Below are positions 9,258 through 17,140 of a DNA stretch of 64,000 nucleotides, one piece after another. The position numbers and the translations under genes are program-made. This DNA is from Treponema brennaborense. GTDB lineage: Bacteria > Spirochaetota > Spirochaetia > Treponematales > Treponemataceae. The notes below the pieces were generated by a model. That model did no database searches and was not told the origin of the DNA. It worked only from the letters and a program-made list of their open reading frames with translations. The stretch's first letter is position 1. The number at the start of each line of letters is the position of its first letter. The stretch is taken from contig JAMPCJ010000002.1 of assembly GCA_023666275.1 (NCBI GenBank), positions 124,001-188,000 of the forward strand, given 5' to 3'.

Positions 9258-10070
9258 CCGTTTATTTCGGATCCGCACAGCATCGGCAGCATCACGGCGG
9301 ACACCGCAAAAATCGACATGCCAAAGAAACAAACCGTCGGGCGGCGCGGTCGGACCGGCAAGCGAACGTTTTTTTCTGCTTATTATTTCCGCGATATAAT
9401 CATCGGGATACTGCCTTTTTTCAAAGTAAATAACGCTGCCGGTAATCGATCTGACCATTTTCCATAAAAATGCATTTGCCGATATTTCAAAAACCAATGT
9501 TTCGCCGTCCATAAAAAACGCCGCGCTTTCAATAAAACGGCATTTTGACAGACTTTTATCGCCGGCGGCGCAGAATGCCGTAAAGTCAATTTCGCCGGAT
9601 AAGCATGACACCATTCGATTGAGTTTTGCGACATCGGGATATCTGTACAGCGGCCAGCAGTATGCAATTTCATGAGCGAACGGCGTGCGGCGGCAATTCA
9701 TAAAATAACGGTATGTCCGTCCTGCCGCGGAAAATCTGGCATGAAAATCCATCGGAACTTCGCGAGCCGCAACAATGCGTATATCGCGCGGCAGACGGCT
9801 GTTCAAAGCGGGAATATAATTTTCGGCAGGGATGCTGTCCAGCGGCGAAAAAAAATTCGCAGCCTGCCCGACAGCGTGAACGCCAGAATCGGTTCTTCCG
9901 GAACCGTGCAGCGCCGTCGGCTGTTTGTGAATCAGTTCCAGCACTTTTTCTATTTCCGCCTGCACGGTTCTGACCGGCGGAATATCCGCGCACGGCGAAA
10001 GGCCGGTTTGCTTTTGCCAGCCGCAGAAACGAGTTCCGTCATACGATACAGTCAGCAGAATATTCCGCAT
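9255..10070 (-). CDS. truA: tRNA pseudouridine synthase A (TruA)
   Basis: Makes pseudouridine at positions 38-40 of the tRNA anticodon stem-loop. With the start MRNILLTVSYDGTRFCGWQ the protein has 271 residues. The catalytic Asp is in GSGRTDSGVHAVGQ (Asp61), and the family stretch FLWKMVRSITGS is near the C-terminus. A longer in-frame start upstream would run into the DUF2225 gene and adds nothing family-like. It is 1 nt after the DUF2225 stop. Its stop codon forms part of the flagellar sigma-28 promoter. Confidence 0.95.
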   Translation of the reverse strand: MRNILLTVSYDGTRFCGWQKQTGLSPCADIPPVRTVQAEIEKVLELIHKQPTALHGSGRTDSGVHAVGQAANFFSPLDSIPAENYIPALNSRLPRDIRIVAAREVPMDFHARFSAAGRTYRYFMNCRRTPFAHEIAYCWPLYRYPDVAKLNRMVSCLSGEIDFTAFCAAGDKSLSKCRFIESAAFFMDGETLVFEISANAFLWKMVRSITGSVIYFEKRQYPDDYIAEIISRKKRSLAGPTAPPDGLFLWHVDFCGVRRDAADAVRIRNKR

Positions 10071-10071
10071 G

Positions 10072-10995
10072 CTATATTTCCGCCGCGCTTTCCGCAGATG
10101 CATCGAATTCCCCGTCGGCATCGTCAAATTCGGGCATCCGCGCGTCTTTCAGTTCTTCCGTCAGGTTATCGTACAATGTTCTGGAATGTTCCAAAAGCGG
10201 ACCGGGTTTGTTTTTGGAAGACTTGCCGAGTCCGAAAATACGTGCGATTGCCCGCTTGTGCTCGTCGAGTTTTTTCAGGCGGAATTGAATGTCTTCGCGC
10301 TGACCGTATTTATATTCAAGCAGTCCGTTTAAATAAATAACGCCGTCATATCCGTAATTTTTATCGATATCCGGCCCGTAATTCGACATTCCGGTTATCG
10401 GTTCTTCATGGCTTAATTCGAGCATAAGCGCATCCTGATAAAAAAAGAGCGCTTTTCGATAAAACACCTGCTGCATGTACGAAAAATTATGATTTGGACA
10501 TTCGTTTTCGAGATCTCCGCAAAGCCAGGCAAGCCTAAGGCAAATTTGCGCCCGTTTTACAGTCGGCGAAAACGACGGCGGAAAATAACCGTAGCATAAA
10601 AGCGCAAGATAATAAGCCGCCGCGCCGTCGAGAAGCGTTCTGTTTCTGCGGAAACTGTAATGAGGAAAAACAGCGGCAACCGATTCTTTGCGCTGCTCGC
10701 GCGTGTCGTGCACCGCTTTTTTTACTTTTTCATCGGCAATGACTTCAAGGTCGCTCCAATATACCGCGGCGTTGCAGTCGGGACATGCCGCAATCGAGTA
10801 TATCAGCGGATAAACGCGGCCGTATTTCGCAGAAGGCTCAAATGTCCGGCGCAGTTCATCGGTTAAAACGCCGGCAATCATGCGTCCGCCGCCGGAAAGC
10901 ATTTCTTCGCGTTCAAAGCGCGCCCCGCAAAACGGACACGAAAATTTTTGTTTTGAATAATATGAAATTGCCGGCTGTTTGTCTTTTTCTTTCAT
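10072..10995 (-). CDS. DUF2225 family protein
   Basis: A 307-residue cytoplasmic protein of unknown function with a zinc-ribbon-like N-terminus (SCPFCGARFEREEM and, further on, AACPDCNAAVYW: two CxxC pairs) followed by an alpha-helical, TPR-like region with repeated Ala/Leu/Tyr helices. This matches the DUF2225 family, common in Firmicutes and spirochetes. An AGGAG site lies at normal spacing before the ATG. The C-terminal 40 residues are acidic. It shares a transcription unit with truA. Confidence 0.85.
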   Translation of the reverse strand: MKEKDKQPAISYYSKQKFSCPFCGARFEREEMLSGGGRMIAGVLTDELRRTFEPSAKYGRVYPLIYSIAACPDCNAAVYWSDLEVIADEKVKKAVHDTREQRKESVAAVFPHYSFRRNRTLLDGAAAYYLALLCYGYFPPSFSPTVKRAQICLRLAWLCGDLENECPNHNFSYMQQVFYRKALFFYQDALMLELSHEEPITGMSNYGPDIDKNYGYDGVIYLNGLLEYKYGQREDIQFRLKKLDEHKRAIARIFGLGKSSKNKPGPLLEHSRTLYDNLTEELKDARMPEFDDADGEFDASAESAAEI

Positions 10996-11018
10996 TTATT
11001 CCGCTCCTGAGTTTCACT

Positions 11019-11402
11019 TTATTTTTCAAACACAGCAACTGCGACCGAATACTCTTTTTCGTGGGAAAGGCTGAGAAATATGCGTTCCGCGCCGTTTTTT
11101 TCGAACAATTCGAGCGCGCCGCCGTAAACTGCATATTCGGGCTTGCCGTTCGCGTCATGCACGACGCATATATCTTTCAGCGGAAACCCCCGAATTCCGC
11201 TTCCCAGCGCCTTGCCGAAAGCTTCCTTTGCGGCAAAACGCGCCGCAAAATGCTGAATCCATCCGGCAGATACAATTCTGCCTTTTTTTTCCCATGCCGC
11301 CGTTTCATCCCGATGAAAATATCTGTCTATCAATTCGGGATTTTCAAGCCATTTTTTGAATCGGCGGTTTTCAACGATGTCAATTCCCAGACCGGTTATC
11401 AT
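11019..11402 (-). CDS. acpS: Holo-[acyl-carrier-protein] synthase AcpS
   Basis: Transfers 4'-phosphopantetheine from CoA to acyl carrier protein. The 127 residues start MITGLGIDIVENRRF, with the Mg2+-binding Asp of GIDIVE, and contain FAAKEAFGKALGSGI with the second metal ligand Glu, and a C-terminal LSLSHEKEYSVAVAV strand. Length is normal. It lies 14 nt after cdaR and 23 nt before the DUF2225 gene. Confidence 0.96.
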   Translation of the reverse strand: MITGLGIDIVENRRFKKWLENPELIDRYFHRDETAAWEKKGRIVSAGWIQHFAARFAAKEAFGKALGSGIRGFPLKDICVVHDANGKPEYAVYGGALELFEKNGAERIFLSLSHEKEYSVAVAVFEK

Positions 11403-11416
11403 TCGTGCTGCCGCCG

Positions 11417-12400
11417 CTAAAGATTTGCCGATGCATCGGAATTTTCCGTTTGTTCCGATCGGGAAACGGCTGCTCTCACGGAAATAGTCTGCGGCGAAAG
11501 ATTTTTCAGCTTTATATCGGAGGGCAAAAACACTTCCAGCGGCAGTTCATATTCGCACGGCGCCGAAATGCGCGAACAATCCGCACGCACGGCTCCGTCT
11601 GCCAATACGTATGATTCGAGTACCAGCTGCGGCCCCGAAAGCGTCAGCTTAAACGATGTCTGCGGCGAAGAAACCTGCATTCCGTCCGGCATGCGCGCAA
11701 AATATATTGAATTTCCGGAAAATTCTCTGGTTATTATGTTCTGCTGGATTTCATACGACAACGAAACGAAATTTTCGCTTTCCACGGAAACAAGATCAAC
11801 CGTATTCAGCAGGCGGACATTGACTGTCGCATTCCGATCCGCATTATCCAGAATAACAGGTTCCGTAGCAATGGATTTTGTGTTTTCGACCGCGCTTTTG
11901 GAACCGGAAATACGAACATACTGCGGCGATACGGCAGAAGCGGCAAGTACGTAGCCGTGCGCCGGATTTCCGACAAATTCGGGTTTTACCGGAACATAAC
12001 TTGTTATGCGTTCTTCCAGCGTCAGCGAAATTTTCTGCGGCGATACGGAAAATTCAAGCGGCGTTACGAGCCCGGAAGCTCCCGTCAGCTGCACGGAAAC
12101 AGGAATATCATACGTACCCGGCGTCAAATAATATTTCATATTAAGGAACGCGGAAATATCGGATTCGGGAATTTGCGCTATATTTTCCGCACGTCCGCGC
12201 AAAGTTACTTTGACATAACGCGGTACATCGGACATAACGGCAACGGCACGGTCTCCCTGAACCACAAGCGGCACCGCAATATGCCGGACATCCAATGTGC
12301 TCATGCTGTAAAACAAATACAATATCAGCGCAAGAACAAAACAGGTGACTTTTACCGGCCAGTTTTCAAAGAGGACATTATTCTTCAGCTCTGATTTCAT
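11417..12400 (-). CDS. cdaR: YbbR-domain protein, CdaR-type regulator of CdaA
   Basis: Membrane-anchored protein of 327 residues (from MKSELKNN) with one N-terminal transmembrane helix (VTCFVLALILYLFY) and an extracytoplasmic region built of YbbR repeats (PVVLQGD-, VPVKPEFVGNPAHGYV-type motifs). In other bacteria CdaR binds and modulates the diadenylate cyclase CdaA. The start was chosen because AGGAGG lies 9 nt upstream of this ATG; earlier in-frame ATGs abut the Shine-Dalgarno. It overlaps the end of cdaA by 23 nt. Confidence 0.88.
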   Translation of the reverse strand: MKSELKNNVLFENWPVKVTCFVLALILYLFYSMSTLDVRHIAVPLVVQGDRAVAVMSDVPRYVKVTLRGRAENIAQIPESDISAFLNMKYYLTPGTYDIPVSVQLTGASGLVTPLEFSVSPQKISLTLEERITSYVPVKPEFVGNPAHGYVLAASAVSPQYVRISGSKSAVENTKSIATEPVILDNADRNATVNVRLLNTVDLVSVESENFVSLSYEIQQNIITREFSGNSIYFARMPDGMQVSSPQTSFKLTLSGPQLVLESYVLADGAVRADCSRISAPCEYELPLEVFLPSDIKLKNLSPQTISVRAAVSRSEQTENSDASANL

Positions 12401-13193
12401 CCGCATCATCCTCCTGTGTATAAGAATCCGGCGCCAAATCAAGCAGCTTTTCCAGCGTGTTTGACAGCTGTTCCATTGTCAAATCATAATACAATTTCGC
12501 GTCATAAGCCAGACTGACCGCGCCGGTTTCTTCCGAAACCACAAGCACGACAGCATCCGTTTCTTCCGAAAGACCGAGCGCCGCACGGTGCCTGGTGCCG
12601 AATGTTTTTTTTATGTCATATTGTTCGGAAAGCGGCAAAAAGCAGCCTGCGGCGGCAATTTTTCCGTCTTGAATAACCACGGCGCCGTCGTGCAGCGGAG
12701 TATCGAACGCAAATATGGTTACAAGCAGGCTCGACGATAAATCGGCGTTCAGCCGCGTGCCGGTTTCGATAATATCTTTCAGCGCCGTATGACGCAGAAG
12801 CACGACAAGCATTCCGCGGCGCTGATTGGACAGCATTTCCGCGGCTATCAGCACCGAATCGATATAAGTATGCTTTGCTCCGTTGCCGAAATGGAACCAG
12901 TCGCCCTGACCGAGTTTCAAAAATATTTTCCGCAGTTCCGGCTGAAAAACAAGCGCAAACGCAATCAAAAGTCCCGGCGCCATAATATTAAGCAGCCATA
13001 ACAGCGTAGACAATTTCAAAACAAGCGCGGCGGCATACGCGGCGGCAAGCAATATAACCGCCCGTATAATTTGAATTCCGTGAGTTTTTACAATAACGCC
13101 GTAAGTTTTATATAATATGCATGTCAGAATACCGATATCAAGAACAGGCCTTACATAATCATACAAATACATAACATTATCAAAAAAGTTCAT
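12378..13193 (-). CDS. cdaA: Diadenylate cyclase CdaA
   Basis: Makes the second messenger c-di-AMP from two ATP. The 271 residues (from MNFFDNVMYL) have three N-terminal membrane helices (about 15-85) and a DAC domain with the catalytic signatures DGA (about 169-171, PLHDGAVVI) and RHR (about 201-203, GTRHRAALGLSEETDA). GGGAG precedes the ATG at 9 nt. The folP-cdaA-cdaR order is typical; c-di-AMP usually controls potassium and wall homeostasis. Confidence 0.95.
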   Translation of the reverse strand: MNFFDNVMYLYDYVRPVLDIGILTCILYKTYGVIVKTHGIQIIRAVILLAAAYAAALVLKLSTLLWLLNIMAPGLLIAFALVFQPELRKIFLKLGQGDWFHFGNGAKHTYIDSVLIAAEMLSNQRRGMLVVLLRHTALKDIIETGTRLNADLSSSLLVTIFAFDTPLHDGAVVIQDGKIAAAGCFLPLSEQYDIKKTFGTRHRAALGLSEETDAVVLVVSEETGAVSLAYDAKLYYDLTMEQLSNTLEKLLDLAPDSYTQEDDADEIRAEE

Positions 13194-13194
13194 C

Positions 13195-14094
13195 TTATTT
13201 GCTCCCTGCCGCATTTATATATGCAAGCACTTTCAGCATATCAACTGTTTCCGCCACATCGTGTACGCGCAAAATCGTCGCGCCGGCAAGAACCGATACA
13301 AGATTTGCCGCGAGCGTTCCGGCAAGGCGTTTTTCGGCGGGTTTTCCGGTCATTTCGCCGATACAGGTTTTCCGGGAAAGCGCCGCTACAACATGCGGAC
13401 GCGGACAGTGCAAATCACGCGCGGCGTTTTCGGCAACGGCAGCGCCGGACCGAATCAGCACAATATTCGCAGAAAGATTTTTTCCGAAACCGATGCCTGC
13501 ATCATACAGTATTTTTTCCGGTTCGATTCCGGCAGAAACAGCATAAGCTGCGCGGCCGGCAAGGTACGCCGAAACTTCTCCCGCCGGATCCGCATACTGC
13601 CCGTGAAGCTGCATGTCCGCAGGATTTCCGCGTTTATGCATCAGTATCACGGGGATTTTTTTCTGCGCCGCAAAAGACGCAAGCTCCGGATCATCTTCCA
13701 GCGCGGAAATATCGTTCAGCATATCCGCGCCGGCATTGCATGCAGCCTCCATCACGCTTTTTTTCCGCGTGTCGACGGAAATCGGGCAGTCCGAATATTT
13801 TCTGATTTCTTCGATAACGGGAAGTATTCTGTCCGCCTCTTCCGCCGCGGAAATATACAAAGCACCGGGACGGCTTGATTCGCCGCCGACATCGATAATA
13901 TCGGCGCCCTCTTCTATCATGGACAGCGCGAATTCCGCAGTCTTTTGCACCGAAGCGCCCGCAGAAACCGCATGCCGGCTTTCCGCGTAAAACGAATCCG
14001 GAGTGCAGTTTATAATTCCCATTACAAACGCGGGAAGTTCCGAAGAAATCGTTCTGTCTGCGAAACGCAGCGGCGGCAATTCAGATTTTTTCAT
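13195..14094 (-). CDS. folP: Dihydropteroate synthase
   Basis: Condenses p-aminobenzoate with dihydropterin pyrophosphate in folate synthesis; the sulfonamide target. The 299-residue form starts MKKSELPPLRF; signatures are MGIINCTPDSFY near residue 24, DVGGESSRPG, and VSVDTRK-like ISVDTRKK. The gene start overlaps the end of dxs by 14 nt. A longer in-frame start at 14196 lies well inside dxs and is unlikely. Near the C-terminus RVHDV is the normal family ending. Confidence 0.94.
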   Translation of the reverse strand: MKKSELPPLRFADRTISSELPAFVMGIINCTPDSFYAESRHAVSAGASVQKTAEFALSMIEEGADIIDVGGESSRPGALYISAAEEADRILPVIEEIRKYSDCPISVDTRKKSVMEAACNAGADMLNDISALEDDPELASFAAQKKIPVILMHKRGNPADMQLHGQYADPAGEVSAYLAGRAAYAVSAGIEPEKILYDAGIGFGKNLSANIVLIRSGAAVAENAARDLHCPRPHVVAALSRKTCIGEMTGKPAEKRLAGTLAANLVSVLAGATILRVHDVAETVDMLKVLAYINAAGSK

Positions 14095-16078
14095 ACGCCG
14101 TTTCTTTTTCCGCATGCTGCCGCACCGCAGAAACGCTGCCGTCCAACAGCTGCCGCGCTTTTCTGATAAGATGATTATCCGACAAATGCGCGTCATCCAA
14201 AATATCCGCCCGCTTGCCCTGCGCTATGAAGCGGTCGGGAAATCCGCAGACAGCTGTCTTTTTGCCCGTATACGTCCGCTGAAGCAGCGATTCGAGATAC
14301 GTTCCGATTCCGCCGATTCGTATTCCGTCTTCCACAAAAACAATCGCATCATACGGTCTTACGATTTCAAGAAAATAATCTTTGTCGAGCGGCTTTAAAA
14401 AACGCAGATTGTATATATCCGTGCGAATTCCCTGTGCGCAAAGAATGCCCGCCGCGCCGAATACTTCCGGGTAAATTCCGCCGGTGCACACATACAAAAT
14501 ATCCGCATCGCCGTCTGCATTTCGGAAAAAACCGTCCGAAGCGCACACAGGCTTTGAATCCGAGGACAAACATGCTTCCATGCCGAATGCGGCATGGCGG
14601 ATCAGCACGCCGCGGCCGCACACGAACGGTTCGGAAAAACATTGTTGTTCGGCAGGACAGCAATTCTTCGGATAGCGGATAACGGCAGGAACGTTTTGAC
14701 ATGCAGCCCAGTCCAGTGCGCCGCGCAGTTCTTCCGCAGAAGCAGGCGCAATAAGCGACATATTGGGAACAGGACGCAGCAGCGCTATATCGAAAATGCC
14801 CTGATGCGTTTCGCCGTCGTCGGGAACAGCGCCGGCGCGGTCGAGAACAAATACAGCCGGCACATTTTGAATCGCAATGTCCTGAATCAGCTGATCGACG
14901 GCGCGCTGCATAAAAGTCGAATAAATGGCAACTATCGGTTTCATGCCGGCAACGGCAAGTCCGCCGGCAAACGTAACTGCGTGCTGTTCCGCAATGCCTA
15001 CATCAAAAAAACGCTCCGGATACCGCGATGCGAATTCGGTCAGACCGGTACCTTTCGTCATGGCTGCCGTAATCGCGGCGATGCGGGGATTTTTGCCGGC
15101 AAGTTCGACAACGGCTTGGGAAAACACTTCCGTAAAATTAAGCGTGTTTTGTATTTCCGCAGTGCCATCGGAAATACAAAACGGACCTATTCCGTGAAAA
15201 CGCACCGGATCGTGTTCCGCGGGAGTGTACCCTTTGCCCTTTTGCGTTACAACATGCACTACCACAGGACGGCAGATTTTTTTGACGCGGCGCAGAACGC
15301 GTTCCAATTCTTCAATGCTGTGGCCGTTCAGCGGTCCGACATATTCATAACCTAAATCCACAAACAAATTATTGGAAAGAAACATGCCTTTTATTCCGCG
15401 TTTAAGCCGGAAAATCAATTTCGACAAATGCGTATTGATTCCGGGTATTCGTTCCACTATGCGATCGAAGTAATGCCGAAACGACTGATACGGCGCGGAA
15501 ACAGTCAGCCGGCTCAAATATTTTGAAAGAGAACCGGTATTTTTTCCGATGGAAAGCTGGTTGTCATTCAGAATGACGATAAGATTCTTTGCTATCTGCC
15601 CCGCATGAGACAAAGCCTCGAACGCCATTCCGCCGGTAAGCGCCCCGTCGCCGATCACCGCAATCACTTTTCCGTCTTTGCGGAGCAGCGAACGCCCCGT
15701 CAGCAGTCCGAGCGCCGATGAAATAGACGTGGATGAATGGCCGGCGTCGAAATAATCATGCGCGCTTTCCTCGTGCCGCGTAAAACCGGCAATGCCTCCG
15801 CGGCGGCGCAGCGTATGGAAGCGCTGATAACGTCCGGTAAGCAGCTTGTGCGCATAACACTGATGGCTTACGTCCCAGATTATCGCATCTTTGGGACTGT
15901 CGAAAACACGGTGCAGGGCTATCGTCAGTTCCACGACACCGAGGTTGCTGGACAAATGTCCGCCGTTGGTTCCGACAACCGTTAAAATTTTTTCACGCAT
16001 TTCAGACGCCAAAACAGCCAGCTGAGAATATGATAATTTCTTTATATCATCCGGCGAATGAATATCCGATAAAAACGT
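14081..16078 (-). CDS. dxs: 1-deoxy-D-xylulose-5-phosphate synthase (Dxs), start codon unusual
   Basis: First enzyme of the MEP isoprenoid pathway; thiamine-diphosphate dependent. Clear family motifs are TNGGHLSSNLGVVELT, the ThDP site GDGALTGGMAFEALSHAG, and DVGIAEQHAVTFAGGLA. The only standard start in frame is TTG at 16010-16012 (643 residues), yet family-like sequence continues upstream: LSDIHSPDDIKKLS, the normal Dxs N-terminus. The frame is closed by a TAA shortly before. The expected initiator position is occupied by ACG (16076-16078), 8 nt after GGGAG; that gives 665 residues and is the interval listed. The gene lies downstream of a strong terminator (16123-16173). Confidence 0.9.
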   Translation of the reverse strand, partial: TFLSDIHSPDDIKKLSYSQLAVLASEMREKILTVVGTNGGHLSSNLGVVELTIALHRVFDSPKDAIIWDVSHQCYAHKLLTGRYQRFHTLRRRGGIAGFTRHEESAHDYFDAGHSSTSISSALGLLTGRSLLRKDGKVIAVIGDGALTGGMAFEALSHAGQIAKNLIVILNDNQLSIGKNTGSLSKYLSRLTVSAPYQSFRHYFDRIVERIPGINTHLSKLIFRLKRGIKGMFLSNNLFVDLGYEYVGPLNGHSIEELERVLRRVKKICRPVVVHVVTQKGKGYTPAEHDPVRFHGIGPFCISDGTAEIQNTLNFTEVFSQAVVELAGKNPRIAAITAAMTKGTGLTEFASRYPERFFDVGIAEQHAVTFAGGLAVAGMKPIVAIYSTFMQRAVDQLIQDIAIQNVPAVFVLDRAGAVPDDGETHQGIFDIALLRPVPNMSLIAPASAEELRGALDWAACQNVPAVIRYPKNCCPAEQQCFSEPFVCGRGVLIRHAAFGMEACLSSDSKPVCASDGFFRNADGDADILYVCTGGIYPEVFGAAGILCAQGIRTDIYNLRFLKPLDKDYFLEIVRPYDAIVFVEDGIRIGGIGTYLESLLQRTYTGKKTAVCGFPDRFIAQGKRADILDDAHLSDNHLIRKARQLLDGSVSAVRQHAEKETAYEKI

Positions 16079-16122
16079 ATGCGACGCTCCCTGTATATTA
16101 TTTTATTTTGCGAAATTCCCGC

Positions 16123-16258
16123 AAAAAAAAGACCGCAGTTTGCGTTGTTCATATACCAACCAAATCCGCGGTCCCTGTCTGCATAGTCAAACTGAAAACC
16201 TTGCCAAATAAGCGGCTGCAAGCAACAGTATCCGCAAGGGGATACAGACTGCATATTA
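16123..16258 (-). promoter_or_regulatory. Structured leader or 3' UTR with intrinsic terminator ahead of dxs
   Basis: On the minus strand a long hairpin (GACCGC at 16168-16173 pairing with GCGGTC at 16131-16136, with further pairing and an inner GTTG/CAAC stem) is followed by eight Ts (16123-16130), a textbook intrinsic terminator. Just upstream, short complementary segments GTCTG/CAGAC, TATCC/GGATA and CTTGC/GCAAG could fold into a compact multi-stem element. It may be the 3' end of the small ribosomal gene or a regulatory leader of dxs; I do not recognise a known riboswitch. Confidence 0.6.
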
Positions 16259-16269
16259 TCAAAGGTTCC

Positions 16270-16356
16270 TTATTTCTTATGCCGATTCCGTCTGAGCATC
16301 TTTTTCCGCTTATGAGTAGCTATTTTCTGACGCTTTCTTTTTTTTCCACAGGGCAC
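16270..16356 (-). CDS. 28-residue basic AURKAIP1/COX24-type ribosomal protein
   Basis: A very short gene starting GTG (16354-16356), reading MPCGKKRKRQKIATHKRKK then MLRRNRHKK and ending TAA. It matches the tiny AURKAIP1/COX24-domain proteins (for example the MPSGKKRKRHK... proteins of Bacteroidetes), thought to be ribosome-associated. AAAGGAG (16364-16370) sits 7 nt before the start, and a TTGACG-N17-GATAAT promoter lies upstream. Fourteen of 28 residues are Lys or Arg. The family assignment is by memory of sequence pattern. Confidence 0.8.
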   Translation of the reverse strand: MPCGKKRKRQKIATHKRKKMLRRNRHKK

Positions 16357-16387
16357 AATGGCACTCCTTTCTGAAAAGTTCGCTGAT

Positions 16388-16416
16388 ATTATCACAAAAA
16401 CTGCCTGTTACGTCAA
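16388..16416 (-). promoter_or_regulatory. Sigma-70 type promoter of the small ribosomal gene
   Basis: Minus strand TTGACG (16411-16416), 17-nt spacer, GATAAT (16388-16393), about 30 nt before the GTG start of the 28-residue gene. The stretch 16357-16672 otherwise holds a small GTTAC/GTAAC inverted repeat near 16407-16421 and the NrdR-like boxes described next; no gene is seen in it. Confidence 0.65.
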
Positions 16417-16587
16417 GTAACACAGCGGGAAATTATCGGCATCAGGCAAAAAGAAAGCATGCTGCGATGTCCGAACGGAACGCACGCCGCTGCGGAACAT
16501 GTTTTCACAGCAGGATTTTCCCGCATTGCAGCTGTTGTTCCGGAAAACCGCAAAATTAAAGACAATTCCTCTTGCTATTATGCACTC

Positions 16588-16643
16588 AAGTGTATATAGT
16601 GCTTTAAAAAAAATGATAAGCGTAAAAAACGCTATATACATTT
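16588..16643 (+). promoter_or_regulatory. Pair of NrdR-box-like sites upstream of nrdR-nrdD
   Basis: Two sites resemble the NrdR box (core CACTATATA...): AAGTGTATATAGTGCT at 16588-16603 in one orientation and ACGCTATATACATTT at 16629-16643 in the other. The mirrored cores TATAGTG and CGCTATA span about 42 bp. NrdR is known to bind paired boxes and repress RNR genes; autoregulation is inferred. Confidence 0.6.
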
Positions 16644-16672
16644 TTGCCGAACAAGTATTATCAGGAGAAAAA

Positions 16673-17140
16673 ATGCGCTGTCCCTACTGCGGAAGTTTTG
16701 ACGACAAAGTTCTCGAATCGCGTTCCATTGCAAACGGTGATTCCGTTCGGCGGCGCAGAGAATGTCTCAGCTGCGGCTACCGTTTTACCAGCTATGAACG
16801 CATCGAAGAAAAACCGTTTATGGTTGTAAAACGCGACGGAAGGCGTCAGCCGTTCGACCGCTCGAAACTGGAAAAAGGAATAGAACGCGCACTCGAAAAA
16901 CGTCCGGTATCAACGATATCGGTAGAAAATATCGTGAACGAAATAGAAGACCGCGCAATCATGAAGTGCAAGCAGACACGGGAAATCAGCACCGAAGATC
17001 TCGGCGAGCTTGTTCTGGAACAACTGAATGAACTTGACAAAGTTGCATACATCAGGTTTGCGTCGGTGTACCGGCATTTCGAAAATCTCGACGAATTCAT
17101 CACGGAAGTGAATAAACTTGAAAAAGCAGGAGGACAATAA
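16673..17140 (+). CDS. nrdR: Transcriptional repressor NrdR
   Basis: ATP/dATP-sensing zinc-ribbon repressor of ribonucleotide reductase genes. The 155 residues start MRCPYCGSFDDKVLESR; the four zinc cysteines are in RCPYCGS and ECLSCGYRF, followed by an ATP-cone (VVKRDGRRQPFDRSKLEKG). AGGAG lies just before the ATG; a longer in-frame start upstream covers the operator region and is unlikely. nrdD begins directly after the stop codon, so nrdR and nrdD are co-transcribed. Confidence 0.95.
   Translation: MRCPYCGSFDDKVLESRSIANGDSVRRRRECLSCGYRFTSYERIEEKPFMVVKRDGRRQPFDRSKLEKGIERALEKRPVSTISVENIVNEIEDRAIMKCKQTREISTEDLGELVLEQLNELDKVAYIRFASVYRHFENLDEFITEVNKLEKAGGQ

Noticed and set aside
13195-14196. 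Longer folP start at 14196
   Set aside because: It would overlap dxs by over 100 nt and add 34 residues without family similarity.
16042-16254. 70-codon minus-strand ORF between the small ribosomal gene and dxs
   Set aside because: It reads through the terminator hairpin and the dxs start in another frame; the RNA structure explains the sequence better.
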